Positions 15,581 through 24,489 of a DNA stretch of 64,000 nt are shown here, piece after piece (the stretch's first letter is position 1; each line of letters opens with the position of its first letter). The DNA is from Micromonospora_H sonneratiae (GTDB lineage: Bacteria; Actinomycetota; Actinomycetes; Mycobacteriales; Micromonosporaceae). A program made the translations under genes and the position numbers. The notes under the pieces are model-generated. The model did no database searches. It saw nothing but the letters and a program-made list of their open reading frames with translations, and was not told the DNA's origin. Location: contig NZ_JBHTMP010000037.1 in the NCBI RefSeq assembly GCF_042679305.1, positions 1 through 64,000 on the forward strand. The letters run 5' to 3'.

Positions 15581-17788
15581 CTATTTGGTGAACGCGTGGT
15601 GACGACTCTCCCGCTCGGACTCCGGTTCCGTCGTCACGGCCGACTGCGGCTCGGCCGACTCGTGGATGCCGTACCGACGGTAGAAGCGGGCCAGGGGCCC
15701 GGGCGCCCACCAGTTCCAGCGGCCGAGCAGCCGCATCGTGGCCGGTACGAGCAGCGCCCGGACCAGCGTCGCGTCGACCACGATCGCCACGATCATGCCG
15801 ACCCCGATCAGTTTGATCATCATGATGCCCCCGGTGGCGAACCCGGCGACCACCACGATCAGCAGCAGGGCGGCAGCGGTGATGATCCGGCCGGTGTGCT
15901 GCAACCCGGTCTCCACCGAGGCGGTGTTGTCCCCGGTCCGGTCCCACTCCTCCCGTACCCGGGAGAGCAGGAAGACCTCGTAGTCGGTGGCGAGCCCGAA
16001 CAACACGGCCAGCATCAGGATCGGGCTGCTCGGCTCGATGAAGCCGGACGGGGTGAAGTCGAGCAGGCCGGAGAGGTGCCCGTCCTGGAAGACCCAGACC
16101 ACGACACCGAACGACGCCCCGATCGACACGAGGTTCATCAGTACCGCCTTGATCGGCAGCAGCACCGACCCGAAGGCAAGGAAGAGCAGCACCAACGTTG
16201 CCGAGGCCATCACCAGCGCCATCCAGGGCAGCCGGGAGACCAGCCCGTCCAGCAGGTCCAGGTCGATGGCCGGGCGACCGCCGACGAGCACCTCCACACC
16301 GGCGGGCGTTTCCAGGTCGCGGATCGCCCGTACCGCGTCCTTCGCGACGTCACCGCCCACCTCACCGGTGTAGCCCACCGACAGCAGGGTCGAGCCGTCC
16401 CAACTGCCGGTCACCCGGGTGCCGGTCACCCCGGCCACCCCCATCACCTGGTCGGCGAACCGCTGGGTCTGCTCGGCGCTGGCTCCGGAGACCAGCACCT
16501 CGATCGGGGCGGTGTTCCCGCCCGGGAAGTCCGCCCGGATCCGTTCGCTGACCATCCGAGCGGGCGCCTCGGCCGGTAGCACCCGCTCGTCGAAACCGCC
16601 AAAACTGATCTTCAGAAATGGTGCCGCCAGGACGAGCAGCACCACGATCACGCCGCTGGCGTAGAGCACCGGGCGACGCATCACGCTGCGGGCCAGGCGG
16701 GCCCAGCCGCCGGCCGGTGCGGTGGCCCCGACCGGGCCGGCCTTCGCCCTGCGACGCGACCAGGGCAGCGGGATACGGAGCGCGTTGATCCGGGGCCCGA
16801 GGATCGCCAGCAGTGCCGGGAGTACGGTCAGCGAGGCCAGCATGGCAAGCAGCACCGCGGCCATCCCGCCCAGCCCCATCGAGCGCAGGAACGCCTGCGG
16901 GAAGATCAGCAGACTGGCCAGGGCCAGCACGATGGTGAGCCCGGAGACCATGACGGTACGACCGGCGGTGACCATCGTCCGGCCGATCGCCGTACCGGTG
17001 TCGTGGCCGGCGGCGAGCTCCTCCCGGAACCGGCTCACCACGAACAACGCGTAGTCGATCGCCATGCCGAGGCCGATGAGGGTGATGACGTTGATCGCGA
17101 AGATCGACACGTCGGTGACCATGGCCAGCAGCCGGACGAGGACGAATCCGCCGACGATGGCCAACCCGCCGATGAGCAGCGGGGTCGAGGCGGCGACCAG
17201 CCCGCCGAAGATCAGGATGAGCAGCACCAGCAGGATCGGCAGGGACACGATCTCCGCCTTGGTGATGTCCTCGGTGGTCTGGTCGGTCGCCGTCGCCTGG
17301 ATGGCCACCGGCCCGCCGACCTCCGTGGTCACCCCCGGCGCATCGAGCACCGGGCGCAGCGCGTCGTAGGCGTCCCGCTTGCGGTCCTCGTCATCGGTCC
17401 GCAGCACGATCATCGCGTACGTGGCGTGCCGGTCCTTGGCCACCAGGCTCGGTTCCTGGGTGTCGTACCAGGTGGTCAGGCTGGCCACCTCGGGCCGCTG
17501 GCGCACCCGGTCCAGGGTCGCGGTCACCGGGTCACGGAACGCCGGCTGGTCCACGGTCGTCGCATCGCTGGAGTAGAGCACCAGCAGGTCGGCACCGTGG
17601 CTGCCCAGCGCCTCGGTGATCCGCTTCTGCACCCGGCTCGACTCGCTCGCGGGATCCTCGAAGCCGCCACCGGTCAGCGAGCCGAACACCCCGGTACCCC
17701 AGGTCACGCCCACCAGGGCCAGTAACACGGCAGCCGCGAGGACCACCCAGCGGAGCCGGACCACGGCTCTTCCCCACCACGCGAACAT
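15581..17788 (-). CDS. MMPL-family RND transporter
   Basis: A 735-residue membrane protein with the MMPL layout: helix 1, a large extracellular loop, helices 2-6, a cytoplasmic linker, a second loop, and helices 8-12. Both halves carry the proton-relay signature, GMAIDYALFVVSRFREEL and GLATDYEVFLLSRVREEW. Mycobacterial relatives export lipids or siderophores; here the divergent TetR gene suggests inducible efflux of an unknown compound. I chose ATG at 17788 because GAGGAG lies five bases upstream. A TTG twelve bases earlier is a weaker alternative. Confidence 0.93.
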   Translation of the reverse strand: MFAWWGRAVVRLRWVVLAAAVLLALVGVTWGTGVFGSLTGGGFEDPASESSRVQKRITEALGSHGADLLVLYSSDATTVDQPAFRDPVTATLDRVRQRPEVASLTTWYDTQEPSLVAKDRHATYAMIVLRTDDEDRKRDAYDALRPVLDAPGVTTEVGGPVAIQATATDQTTEDITKAEIVSLPILLVLLILIFGGLVAASTPLLIGGLAIVGGFVLVRLLAMVTDVSIFAINVITLIGLGMAIDYALFVVSRFREELAAGHDTGTAIGRTMVTAGRTVMVSGLTIVLALASLLIFPQAFLRSMGLGGMAAVLLAMLASLTVLPALLAILGPRINALRIPLPWSRRRAKAGPVGATAPAGGWARLARSVMRRPVLYASGVIVVLLVLAAPFLKISFGGFDERVLPAEAPARMVSERIRADFPGGNTAPIEVLVSGASAEQTQRFADQVMGVAGVTGTRVTGSWDGSTLLSVGYTGEVGGDVAKDAVRAIRDLETPAGVEVLVGGRPAIDLDLLDGLVSRLPWMALVMASATLVLLFLAFGSVLLPIKAVLMNLVSIGASFGVVVWVFQDGHLSGLLDFTPSGFIEPSSPILMLAVLFGLATDYEVFLLSRVREEWDRTGDNTASVETGLQHTGRIITAAALLLIVVVAGFATGGIMMIKLIGVGMIVAIVVDATLVRALLVPATMRLLGRWNWWAPGPLARFYRRYGIHESAEPQSAVTTEPESERESRHHAFTK

Positions 17789-17843
17789 CGGTCTCCTCAA
17801 ACGACACGATCTAGACGTAAGCTGTAACGATGATTAGCTGAGT

Positions 17844-17872
17844 GAACGCCGTTAACTATCTCAACGGTGTTC
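17844..17872. promoter_or_regulatory. Candidate TetR operator
   Basis: GAACGCCGTT (17844-17853) and AACGGTGTTC (17863-17872) form an inverted repeat with one mismatch and a 9-base spacer. It lies in the space between the MMPL and TetR genes, just upstream of the TetR start, where an autoregulatory operator is expected. Confidence 0.5.
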
Positions 17873-17895
17873 TCCTTGGTCAAGGGAGCGCGCAG

Positions 17896-18642
17896 ATGTC
17901 CGTACCCACCCGCCGAGAACGGCTGCGTACCGCCACCCTTGCGGAGATCAAGGAGAACGCTCGACGGCTGCTCACGACCGGTGGACCACAGGCGATCTCG
18001 TTGCGGGCCATCGCTCGGGACATGGGCATGACCGCCCCCGCGATCTACCGCTACTTCCCCAGTCTGGACGCGCTCGTCGCGGCGGTCGTGGGGGATCTGT
18101 TCGAGGAGATGCGGAACACGGTCGAGGCCGCCCGACGGTCCGCCGGGGACGACGACCCCGTCCGGCAGTTGGTCGCAATGGCCCGGGCCTTCCGCCACTG
18201 GGCGATCGGACACCCGGTCGAGTTCGGACTGATCTTCGGTACCCCGGTGCCCGAGTTGGCGTCCGTCCGGGAGTGCGGCGACCCGCAACAGCCGAGTGCC
18301 CAGCTCGGCGCGCAGTTCATCCAGCCGATCGTCGAACTGTGGCGACGCGGTCCCCTGCCCGCCCCGCCCCGCGACCGGATCGAGCGGCGGTTGGGCCGGT
18401 TCCTCCAGCCGCTGCGGGAGAACCACGGTGATCTGCCGATCGAGGTCGCCTACATCTTCCTGTCCGCCTGGGCCCGGCTCTACGGCCTCGTCGCCATGGA
18501 GGTCTTCCGCCAGTTCGACTGGGCGGTCACCGAGGCTGAGGCGCTGTTCGAGCTGGAACTGGAGATGTTCACCGCGCAACTGCTGGCCGACCGGCCGACG
18601 AGGCTGCCCGACGGGCCGACCGGCGTGGATCCGTCCCCGTGA
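17896..18642 (+). CDS. TetR/AcrR-family regulator
   Basis: A 248-residue regulator. Residues of about 10-60 are a TetR helix-turn-helix (ISLRAIARDMGMTAPAIYRYFPSLDAL). The C-terminal ligand domain resembles the WHG type (AFRHWAIGHPVEFGLIFGTPVPE). I chose ATG at 17896 because GGGAG is nine bases upstream. A GTG at 17842 is possible but would put the coding sequence over the candidate operator. It is divergent from the MMPL exporter gene and most likely represses both. Confidence 0.9.
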   Translation: MSVPTRRERLRTATLAEIKENARRLLTTGGPQAISLRAIARDMGMTAPAIYRYFPSLDALVAAVVGDLFEEMRNTVEAARRSAGDDDPVRQLVAMARAFRHWAIGHPVEFGLIFGTPVPELASVRECGDPQQPSAQLGAQFIQPIVELWRRGPLPAPPRDRIERRLGRFLQPLRENHGDLPIEVAYIFLSAWARLYGLVAMEVFRQFDWAVTEAEALFELELEMFTAQLLADRPTRLPDGPTGVDPSP

Positions 18643-18744
18643 CGGAAGGCGATCGTCGTTGGTGCCGGCCATCGCCCCCGCCACCACCGGGCCGGGACCC
18701 GGGAACCATCGACAGAAGGGGCTGACCGACGGCACCCGGGGCAC

Positions 18745-18750
18745 TAGGCT
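18745..18750 (+). promoter_or_regulatory. -10 element for leaderless FAD oxidoreductase gene
   Basis: CTGACC (18722-18727), a 17-base spacer and TAGGCT (18745-18750) precede the ATG at 18759 by 8 bases, with no RBS. This fits a sigma-70-type promoter giving a leaderless mRNA. Confidence 0.5.
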
Positions 18751-18758
18751 CCCCCGGC

Positions 18759-20357
18759 ATGGGTGACGAACTGCCGACCCGGGCCGACGTGGTGATCGTC
18801 GGGTCCGGGCACAACGGTCTGGTGTCCGCGATCCTGCTGGCCCGCGCCGGGCTCGACGTGCTCGTACTGGAGGCGGCGGACGTGATCGGCGGGGCCACCC
18901 GCACCGAGCAGCCGTTCCCGAAGGTGCCGCAACTGAGCCACTCCACCGGTTCCTACCTGCTCGGTCTCATGCCACCGGAACTGATCCGCACCCTCGGCGT
19001 GGAGATCCCGGTGCTGCGCCGCGACCCGCACTACTTCCTGCCCACCCCCGGCGATGCCGGCTCGCCGTACCTGCTGATGGGTTCCGACCGGGCGGCGACC
19101 CGCGCCCAGCTGACGGCCTTCTTCTCCCCCGCCGACGTGGCCGCCGACGACGCCATGCAGGCCGAACTGGCCCAGCTGCGCGAGGACCTGGCCCCGGCCT
19201 GGCTGGCCGAGCCGCTGCCGGTCGAGGAGACCGCCGAGCGCTACCTTCGGCCCGACCTGCGACAGACCTTCGTCGACCTGGTCCGCGGGTCGGTCGTCGA
19301 CTACCTGGCCCGCTTCGACTTCCACTCCGAACTGCTGATCTCCATGTACGCCGTCACCGACGGCCTCTCCGGCCTCAACGCCGGACCGGACGACCCCGGC
19401 ACCGGACACAACTTCCTGGTGCACAACATGTGCCGGCTCCCCGGTGCCGACGGCACCTGGATGATCGCCGCCGGCGGGATGGGCACCGTCTCCCGGACCT
19501 TCGCCGACGCCGCCCGCGCCGCCGGGGCCAGAATCCTCACCGGTACGCCGGTCAGCGCGGTCACCCTGGCCGGTGGCGCGGCCAGCGGAGTCGTACTGGC
19601 CGACGGACGGGAGGTCACGGCCGAGGTGGTGCTCGGCGCGTGTGACCCGTACCGGCTGCTGGACCTGTTGCCCGACGGTGCGGCGCCGGCCGCGCTGACC
19701 ACGCAGATGGCGGCGGCCCGCCGCCCCGGCACCACGCTCAAGCTCAACCTGGCACTGACCGACCTGCCCCGCTTCTCCTGCCTGCCCCCGGACGCCCCGA
19801 GTCCGTTCGGCTCGACCATCCACCTGCTGCCCGGCTCGGCCTCCCTGGTCGGCGCGGGCGGCGGCGACTCGCCGATGTCGGCGCTGCGTGGGATGTGGGC
19901 CGACGTGCAGGCCGGCCGACTGCCTGACGAGCCGACCATCGAGTGGTACCTGCACACCACCGTCGACCCGTCGCTGCGGGACCCCGCCGGGCACCACTCG
20001 TCCGCCCTGTTCGTGCAGTCCGTGCCCTACGCGCTGAGTGGTACGACCTGGGCGGCGGCGCTGCCGTCCTACGTCGACCGGCTGCTGGCCATCTGCGAGC
20101 GGTACGCCCCGGGCACCGCCGACCTGGTCGCCGACGCGGTGCCACTGGCCCCGCCCGGGATCGAGGAGCACTTCGGCATCACCGGCGGACACATCCACCA
20201 CGTCGACAACACGGTCTCGTTCACCGACCGGATGCCGTACGCCACCGGAATCGACGGGGTGTACGCCGGCAGCGCCGGCTGCCACCCGGCCGGCAGCGTC
20301 ATCGGAGCCGCCGGACACAACGCCGCCCGCCGGATCCTGGCCGACCTCGGCCGCTGA
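18759..20357 (+). CDS. PYROXD2/phytoene dehydrogenase-like FAD oxidoreductase
   Basis: A 532-residue flavoprotein. The N-terminal dinucleotide fold has VVIVGSGHNGLVSAILLARAG (GSGHNG at 15-20) and LEAADVIGGATRTE. Other family segments are NFLVHNMCRLPGADGTW, MIAAGGMGTVSRTFADAARAAGA, and a C-terminal FAD-binding motif (YAGSAGCHPAGSVIGAAGHNAARRIL). The general family includes carotenoid desaturases and amine oxidases, but this pattern matches the PYROXD2 group of unknown substrate. There are no carotenoid genes nearby, so I would not call it a phytoene desaturase. The mRNA is probably leaderless. Confidence 0.88.
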   Translation: MGDELPTRADVVIVGSGHNGLVSAILLARAGLDVLVLEAADVIGGATRTEQPFPKVPQLSHSTGSYLLGLMPPELIRTLGVEIPVLRRDPHYFLPTPGDAGSPYLLMGSDRAATRAQLTAFFSPADVAADDAMQAELAQLREDLAPAWLAEPLPVEETAERYLRPDLRQTFVDLVRGSVVDYLARFDFHSELLISMYAVTDGLSGLNAGPDDPGTGHNFLVHNMCRLPGADGTWMIAAGGMGTVSRTFADAARAAGARILTGTPVSAVTLAGGAASGVVLADGREVTAEVVLGACDPYRLLDLLPDGAAPAALTTQMAAARRPGTTLKLNLALTDLPRFSCLPPDAPSPFGSTIHLLPGSASLVGAGGGDSPMSALRGMWADVQAGRLPDEPTIEWYLHTTVDPSLRDPAGHHSSALFVQSVPYALSGTTWAAALPSYVDRLLAICERYAPGTADLVADAVPLAPPGIEEHFGITGGHIHHVDNTVSFTDRMPYATGIDGVYAGSAGCHPAGSVIGAAGHNAARRILADLGR

Positions 20358-20517
20358 CCGACGCCCGCGGTGTGCCCGTTCGGCCGGTCAGCCGCCGGGG
20401 CAACGCGTGTCGCCGCCGTCTGTGCTCCACGCAGTAACCGGGGGCGGACTGCGGTGGCGGGGGCGGTGGTTGCAGGTCACGCACCGATCCGAGCGCGACG
20501 ATCCACCGTACGGATAC

Positions 20518-21012
20518 TCAGTGCCGGTCCCGGACCTGCCAGAGGCTGTCGTCGACGCGTACCCGGGGCAGCCCGGGCACCGGCGCGGTGACCGTTTCGA
20601 GCAGGTACCGGTCGTCGTCGGCGTCCATTGTGGCCAACAGGTGGCTGCCATCGGGCAGGATCAGGGTCCAGAGCCCTGGCGGTTCCGTCTCCCCGAACAG
20701 CACGTACGCCGCGAACCGAGCGGCGAGCCGGACGGCGAATTCCCGGCGGCCGACCCGGTCGACCAGATGGCCCTCGATCCCGACGCTGAAGTGCATCGCG
20801 AAATGACCACTGACCTCGCCATAGGTGCAGAACGCGGCGAACCTCGCGTCCGCCGGGGCGGTCGCGAGGGCTTCCGTGACCCGGTCAGCGTGGCCGACGA
20901 ACAGTTCCTCGTCACCGAGCTCGAAGCAGTCCCGCAGGAACGCCCGTAGCTCGGCCTCGGGAACATGACGGGACGACATCCCGTCGTAGCCGGTCGCCGC
21001 TGTCCGGGTCAC
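20518..21012 (-). CDS. Hypothetical protein downstream of MBL-Rieske gene
   Basis: A 164-residue soluble protein with no signal peptide or transmembrane segment. It starts with GTG at 21012, eight bases after the stop of the MBL-Rieske gene, with AGGA upstream, so the two are probably cotranscribed. An ATG at 20979 is an alternative start. The N-terminal part is helical (LRAFLRDCFELGDEELFVGHADRV) and the C-terminal part is strand-rich and ends VRVDDSLWQVRDRH. I do not recognise a family. Confidence 0.7.
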   Translation of the reverse strand: MTRTAATGYDGMSSRHVPEAELRAFLRDCFELGDEELFVGHADRVTEALATAPADARFAAFCTYGEVSGHFAMHFSVGIEGHLVDRVGRREFAVRLAARFAAYVLFGETEPPGLWTLILPDGSHLLATMDADDDRYLLETVTAPVPGLPRVRVDDSLWQVRDRH

Positions 21013-21020
21013 GGTGTGTC

Positions 21021-22589
21021 CTACGCGTCAGCTACCTCGCTGGGGGCGGGCTCGTCCGCCCGACGGGAGCGCAGCTCGTGACCGACGCTGGTCAGGCACC
21101 GCCCGCTGGGCAGGTCGAACCGCCAGCCGTGCAGCTGGCAGGTGAGCTGGTCACCGTCGATAACACCGAACCGGGTCAGGTCGGCCTTCAGGTGCGGGCA
21201 GCGCCGCTGGACGATCCAGTCACCGAGCTTGATGTCCTCGGCGTCCGGCTTCTGTTCGGCGTACCAGCCCTCGGCGTACTGCAAGCGCTCCTGGGACAGG
21301 CACTTGAAGAACGCGTAGACGAACTCGTTGTACTGGCCGATCCGGGCCGCCGAGAACCGGCAGGAGAGGAAGAGCGAGTTGACCCAGTCGACCTCCTCGA
21401 CGTGCAGCAGGTGCTCGACGAGCGCCCGCTCGGTACGGAACCGGTAGCGGACCTTCTCGTCGGCGTACGGCCGGACCTGCTTCTCCGGGAAGTCCACCAC
21501 GATCGACTCGACCGACTCACCGTCGTAGCCGACCAGGTCGAACCGGACCGGACCGCCGACGCCCTTCGCCAGGTAGACGGACTCCTCGAGCAACGGCTCG
21601 ATCCGCCGCTTCATCTCCTTGAGGACGTCGATCTCCGGGTGCCGCCAGGACGCCTTCTCCGCCTCGATGATCGGCTTCTTCCGCTCCCGCATCTCCTCCA
21701 GGTGGGCGACCTTGTTGGCGAAGAACTCGGCCACCGGCATCGGGTGCGTGGTTTCACAGCCGTCGGCTGTGATCTCGGAGACACTGCCGGGCAGCAGGAC
21801 CACACCGTTGGTGCCGCCGACCTTGGCGTACTCGTCGAGGAAGACCTGCTGGTCGGGGAAGATGTTGCCCTCGTCACCGTGGATGTCGTTGAACTGCCAC
21901 AGCTCGTCGTCGAGGAAGCAGGGCGGTCCGGCGATCGGGAAGACGTGCGAGGCCTTCAGGTCGTTGATGTAGCGCCAGGTCCGGTCGAACTGCCGGTCCC
22001 GCTTCTGCTTGCCGAACGCCGTCTTCGCCGCCGTGGGCAGTTCGTAGACCATCGGGTACCAGATCGCACCGGAGAACTGGAGCATGTGCGCGTGCACGTG
22101 CCCGAGCTCGGTGAAGACACTCAGGTCGGTGGGACGGGCGTCGTTCTGGTTGAGCAGGCGGATACCGTCGTGCTCGACCCACAGTGACGAGTCGCCGATC
22201 GGCCCGTCGGTCGGGCTGGTCAGCGCCTGGATCATCACCTTCAGGCCGCCGTCGAGTTCGACGACCTCGTTGGTCTTGGTCCGCAGGAAGCTGGTGAAGC
22301 CCAACTCCCGCAGTTCGTCCTCCAGCTCGGAAGTCGGGTACTCCGGCAGCAGCACGGTCGCCTTCTTCGAGACGAACTGCTTGAGGTGCGCCGCATCGAA
22401 GTGGTCCCGGTGCAGGTGGGAGACGTACAGGTAGTCGGCCTGGCCGAGCGTCTCCCAGTCCAGCTGTGAATTGTCCGGGAATGGGAACCATGAAGCAAAA
22501 TAAGCCGGGTTAACCCACGGGTCACAGAGAATGCTGCCCGCGGCTGTGTCGATCCGCATGCTCGCGTGTCCCGTACCGGTCAGTCGCAC
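21021..22589 (-). CDS. Metallo-beta-lactamase-fold / Rieske fusion protein
   Basis: A 522-residue two-domain protein. The N-terminal half is an MBL-fold hydrolase with HxHxDH (HLHRDH, residues 58-63), like UlaG or NAPE-PLD-type enzymes. The C-terminal 60 residues form a Rieske-type [2Fe-2S] site with CPH at 464-466 and CQLH at 484-487. I recall the mycobacterial protein Rv3818 having this architecture. It is the reverse of CMP-Neu5Ac hydroxylase, where the Rieske domain comes first. Function is unknown; an iron-sulfur oxygenase-like activity is possible. The start is GTG with AGGGGGA seven bases upstream. The partner gene downstream is probably cotranscribed. Confidence 0.88.
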   Translation of the reverse strand: MRLTGTGHASMRIDTAAGSILCDPWVNPAYFASWFPFPDNSQLDWETLGQADYLYVSHLHRDHFDAAHLKQFVSKKATVLLPEYPTSELEDELRELGFTSFLRTKTNEVVELDGGLKVMIQALTSPTDGPIGDSSLWVEHDGIRLLNQNDARPTDLSVFTELGHVHAHMLQFSGAIWYPMVYELPTAAKTAFGKQKRDRQFDRTWRYINDLKASHVFPIAGPPCFLDDELWQFNDIHGDEGNIFPDQQVFLDEYAKVGGTNGVVLLPGSVSEITADGCETTHPMPVAEFFANKVAHLEEMRERKKPIIEAEKASWRHPEIDVLKEMKRRIEPLLEESVYLAKGVGGPVRFDLVGYDGESVESIVVDFPEKQVRPYADEKVRYRFRTERALVEHLLHVEEVDWVNSLFLSCRFSAARIGQYNEFVYAFFKCLSQERLQYAEGWYAEQKPDAEDIKLGDWIVQRRCPHLKADLTRFGVIDGDQLTCQLHGWRFDLPSGRCLTSVGHELRSRRADEPAPSEVADA

Positions 22590-22768
22590 CGCACAGTCCC
22601 CCTAAACAGAAATTCGGGTGTACGCCAAAACGCTACCGGAGGGGGTGGGCCGCCCGACCCGCGACGCCGGTAGTAAGCGGGACTACCGGTCGGTGGACCC
22701 TGCGTACCCCTCGCGACGAGGCGTGCCAGACTTAGCCGGAGATCCGATCGCGAGGGAAGGACCAGAAC

Positions 22769-22990
22769 GTGGCAGGAAGCGAGCCGGTAACGTCGCCAGA
22801 CCAGCGCAAGCCGGGAAACCGCAAGGCGGGCCAGATCGGCGCAGTCGTCACCGCGGCGCTGCTGCTGCTCATGATGATCGGCAACCACGAGGGCAACGTC
22901 GAGAATATCTGGCTGATCGGGCTCGCCGTGGGGCTGCTGGGCATCGTGCTCGGCGACATCGTCCTACGCCGCAACGGGCTGCGCTCCTGA
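22769..22990 (+). CDS. DUF2631 small membrane protein
   Basis: A 73-residue protein with a charged N-terminus (SPDQRKPGNRKAG) and two transmembrane helices (AVVTAALLLLMMIG and LIGLAVGLLGIVLGDIVL). The pattern matches DUF2631 proteins found at this location in actinobacteria, near the dxr and cdsA genes. The GTG start at 22769 has GAGGGAAGGA upstream. A strong terminator follows. Function unknown. Confidence 0.85.
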   Translation: MAGSEPVTSPDQRKPGNRKAGQIGAVVTAALLLLMMIGNHEGNVENIWLIGLAVGLLGIVLGDIVLRRNGLRS

Positions 22991-23010
22991 GGGTCAGGCA
23001 CCGAAACGTA

Positions 23011-23052
23011 GACAGGCCCGCTCCGGAACCTCGATTCCGGGGCGGGCCTGTC
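23011..23052. terminator. Bidirectional hairpin terminator
   Basis: Arms at 23011-23027 and 23036-23052 (GACAGGCCCGC...) pair over 17 bases with one mismatch and an 8-base loop, between the convergent DUF2631 and DivIVA-like genes. Confidence 0.85.
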
Positions 23053-23072
23053 CATGTCCAAGGATCTTGCGT

Positions 23073-24443
23073 TCAGCGCCGACGCTGAATGATGTCCTTC
23101 ACTTCCTTGAGCGCCGCGTCGACCTCGGCCTCGAAGTAACCGCCGGGTACGAGCTCAAAGTCGATCGTGTCGAGCTCGCCCGGGCTGACCGGCATGGGTC
23201 CCCGGCCGGTCATGCTGGCAAGGATGTCCTCGAACAACCGGTCGACCTGGTGCGGGTCATAGCCGCTGCCGAACCGGCGGACCTGGAAGGTACGGCGAAT
23301 GTGGTCGACCCGCTCGACGTCGCCGCCGGCCCCCGACAGGGGCGGGCCACCAACCGGAGGCAGCCCACCGACCGGAGCCGGGGCACCCGCCGGTACGCCA
23401 CCGAATGACGGTCCGGCCATGGGCGGCGGTCCAGCCATGGGCGGCGGTCCGGCCGGCGGCGGCACGCCGTGCCCAGGATCCCGGCCCGGAGCACGCGGTT
23501 CACGATCCGGCAGTCGAATCTCGGTGGTCATCTCCGGCTTGCCGTGTCGACCGGGCTCGCGCCGATCGAAGTGGTCGTCCGGTTCGTAGTCGCCGCCGAA
23601 GCCACCCGGGCCACGAGCGTGCCCGGCCCCACGCGGGCCGTCGAAGTCGCCACGGGGCCGGTCGGGCCCGGGGCCGAACGGGGTCGTGGGCTGGTCGAAT
23701 CCGCCGTAACGGGCCTCGGGCGGACCGGCCTGGGCCGGCATCTGGCGGGGCGGCATCGGCGGCGCGACCGGTGGCCTGCCGTAATCGTCGTCCCGCATCG
23801 GCGGACCGATGCGGTCCGGTGGGCCAGCGGGCCGACCGGGCGGCCCCATCCGCTCCGGCGGACCCATCCGGTCCGGGTGTCCGCCCATGCGGTCCGGCGG
23901 ACCCATCCGGTCCGGGTGTCCGCCCGGGTGATCCGGATGTCCACCCATGCGGTCCGGCGGACCCATCCGGTCCGGCGGACCGGCGGGCCGACCGGGTGGC
24001 CCCATCCGCTCCGGCGGACCCATCCGGTCCGGGTGTCCGCCCATGCGGTCCGGCGGACCCATCCGGTCGGGCGGACCCATGCGGTCCGCTGGACCCAGGC
24101 GGTCCGGCGGCCCCATGCGATCTTGAGCGCCCGTGCGGTCCGCCGGCACCGTACGCTCAGCCGAGCGCGGCTCCCCGCCACGGGCGGCGGCGCCCCCACC
24201 CCGCTCCTCCAACTCGGCGAGTTGCCGCTCGACCCGGTCCAGATGCAGGTCGACCTGCCACTCGTCGTATCCGTTGAAGCGGACCCGGAAAACTACGTCG
24301 TGAACCTCCTGGGAGGCGACGGGCGCGTCGACCGGTTCCCCGGCGAGGGTGGCCTCGACCCGGTCCAGGAAGTCGTCCACCTCATCGACCTTGTAGCCCC
24401 GGCGGAGCGCCTTACGCCGGAAACGCTGACCCTGACTCGCCAC
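23073..24443 (-). CDS. DivIVA-domain protein with GPPDRM repeats
   Basis: A 456-residue protein. Residues of about 1-80 resemble a DivIVA-type module (FRRKALRRGYKVDEVDDFLDRVEATL, VHDVVFRVRFNGYDEWQVDLHLDRVERQL). A second such module is at the C-terminus (FQVRRFGSGYDPHQVDRLFEDILASM, LVPGGYFEAEVDAALKEVKDII). Between them about 270 residues are Gly/Pro/Asp/Arg-rich and largely repeats of GPPDRM. DivIVA-like modules bind curved membranes at poles or septa and recruit partners; a tethering role is inference. The repeat tract is encoded by near-identical 18-base units. It sits downstream of rlmN in the conserved cdsA-rlmN neighbourhood. Confidence 0.85.
   Translation of the reverse strand: MASQGQRFRRKALRRGYKVDEVDDFLDRVEATLAGEPVDAPVASQEVHDVVFRVRFNGYDEWQVDLHLDRVERQLAELEERGGGAAARGGEPRSAERTVPADRTGAQDRMGPPDRLGPADRMGPPDRMGPPDRMGGHPDRMGPPERMGPPGRPAGPPDRMGPPDRMGGHPDHPGGHPDRMGPPDRMGGHPDRMGPPERMGPPGRPAGPPDRIGPPMRDDDYGRPPVAPPMPPRQMPAQAGPPEARYGGFDQPTTPFGPGPDRPRGDFDGPRGAGHARGPGGFGGDYEPDDHFDRREPGRHGKPEMTTEIRLPDREPRAPGRDPGHGVPPPAGPPPMAGPPPMAGPSFGGVPAGAPAPVGGLPPVGGPPLSGAGGDVERVDHIRRTFQVRRFGSGYDPHQVDRLFEDILASMTGRGPMPVSPGELDTIDFELVPGGYFEAEVDAALKEVKDIIQRRR
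23800..24125 (-). repeat. In-frame minisatellite in DivIVA-like gene
   Basis: Tandem 15- to 18-base units encode PPDRMG and GHPDRM. A larger block encoding GGHPDRMGPPERMGPPGRPA occurs twice, so both unit-level and block-level duplication have happened. Confidence 0.75.
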
Positions 24444-24489
24444 TATGTCTCCTGGTTGGTTCGGTCGTCACGCCGTCCACGAGGCCCGT

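Noticed and set aside
23800..24125. Possible CRISPR array
   Set aside because: The 15- to 18-base units are contiguous and in frame with a coding gene, and lack unique spacers and cas genes.
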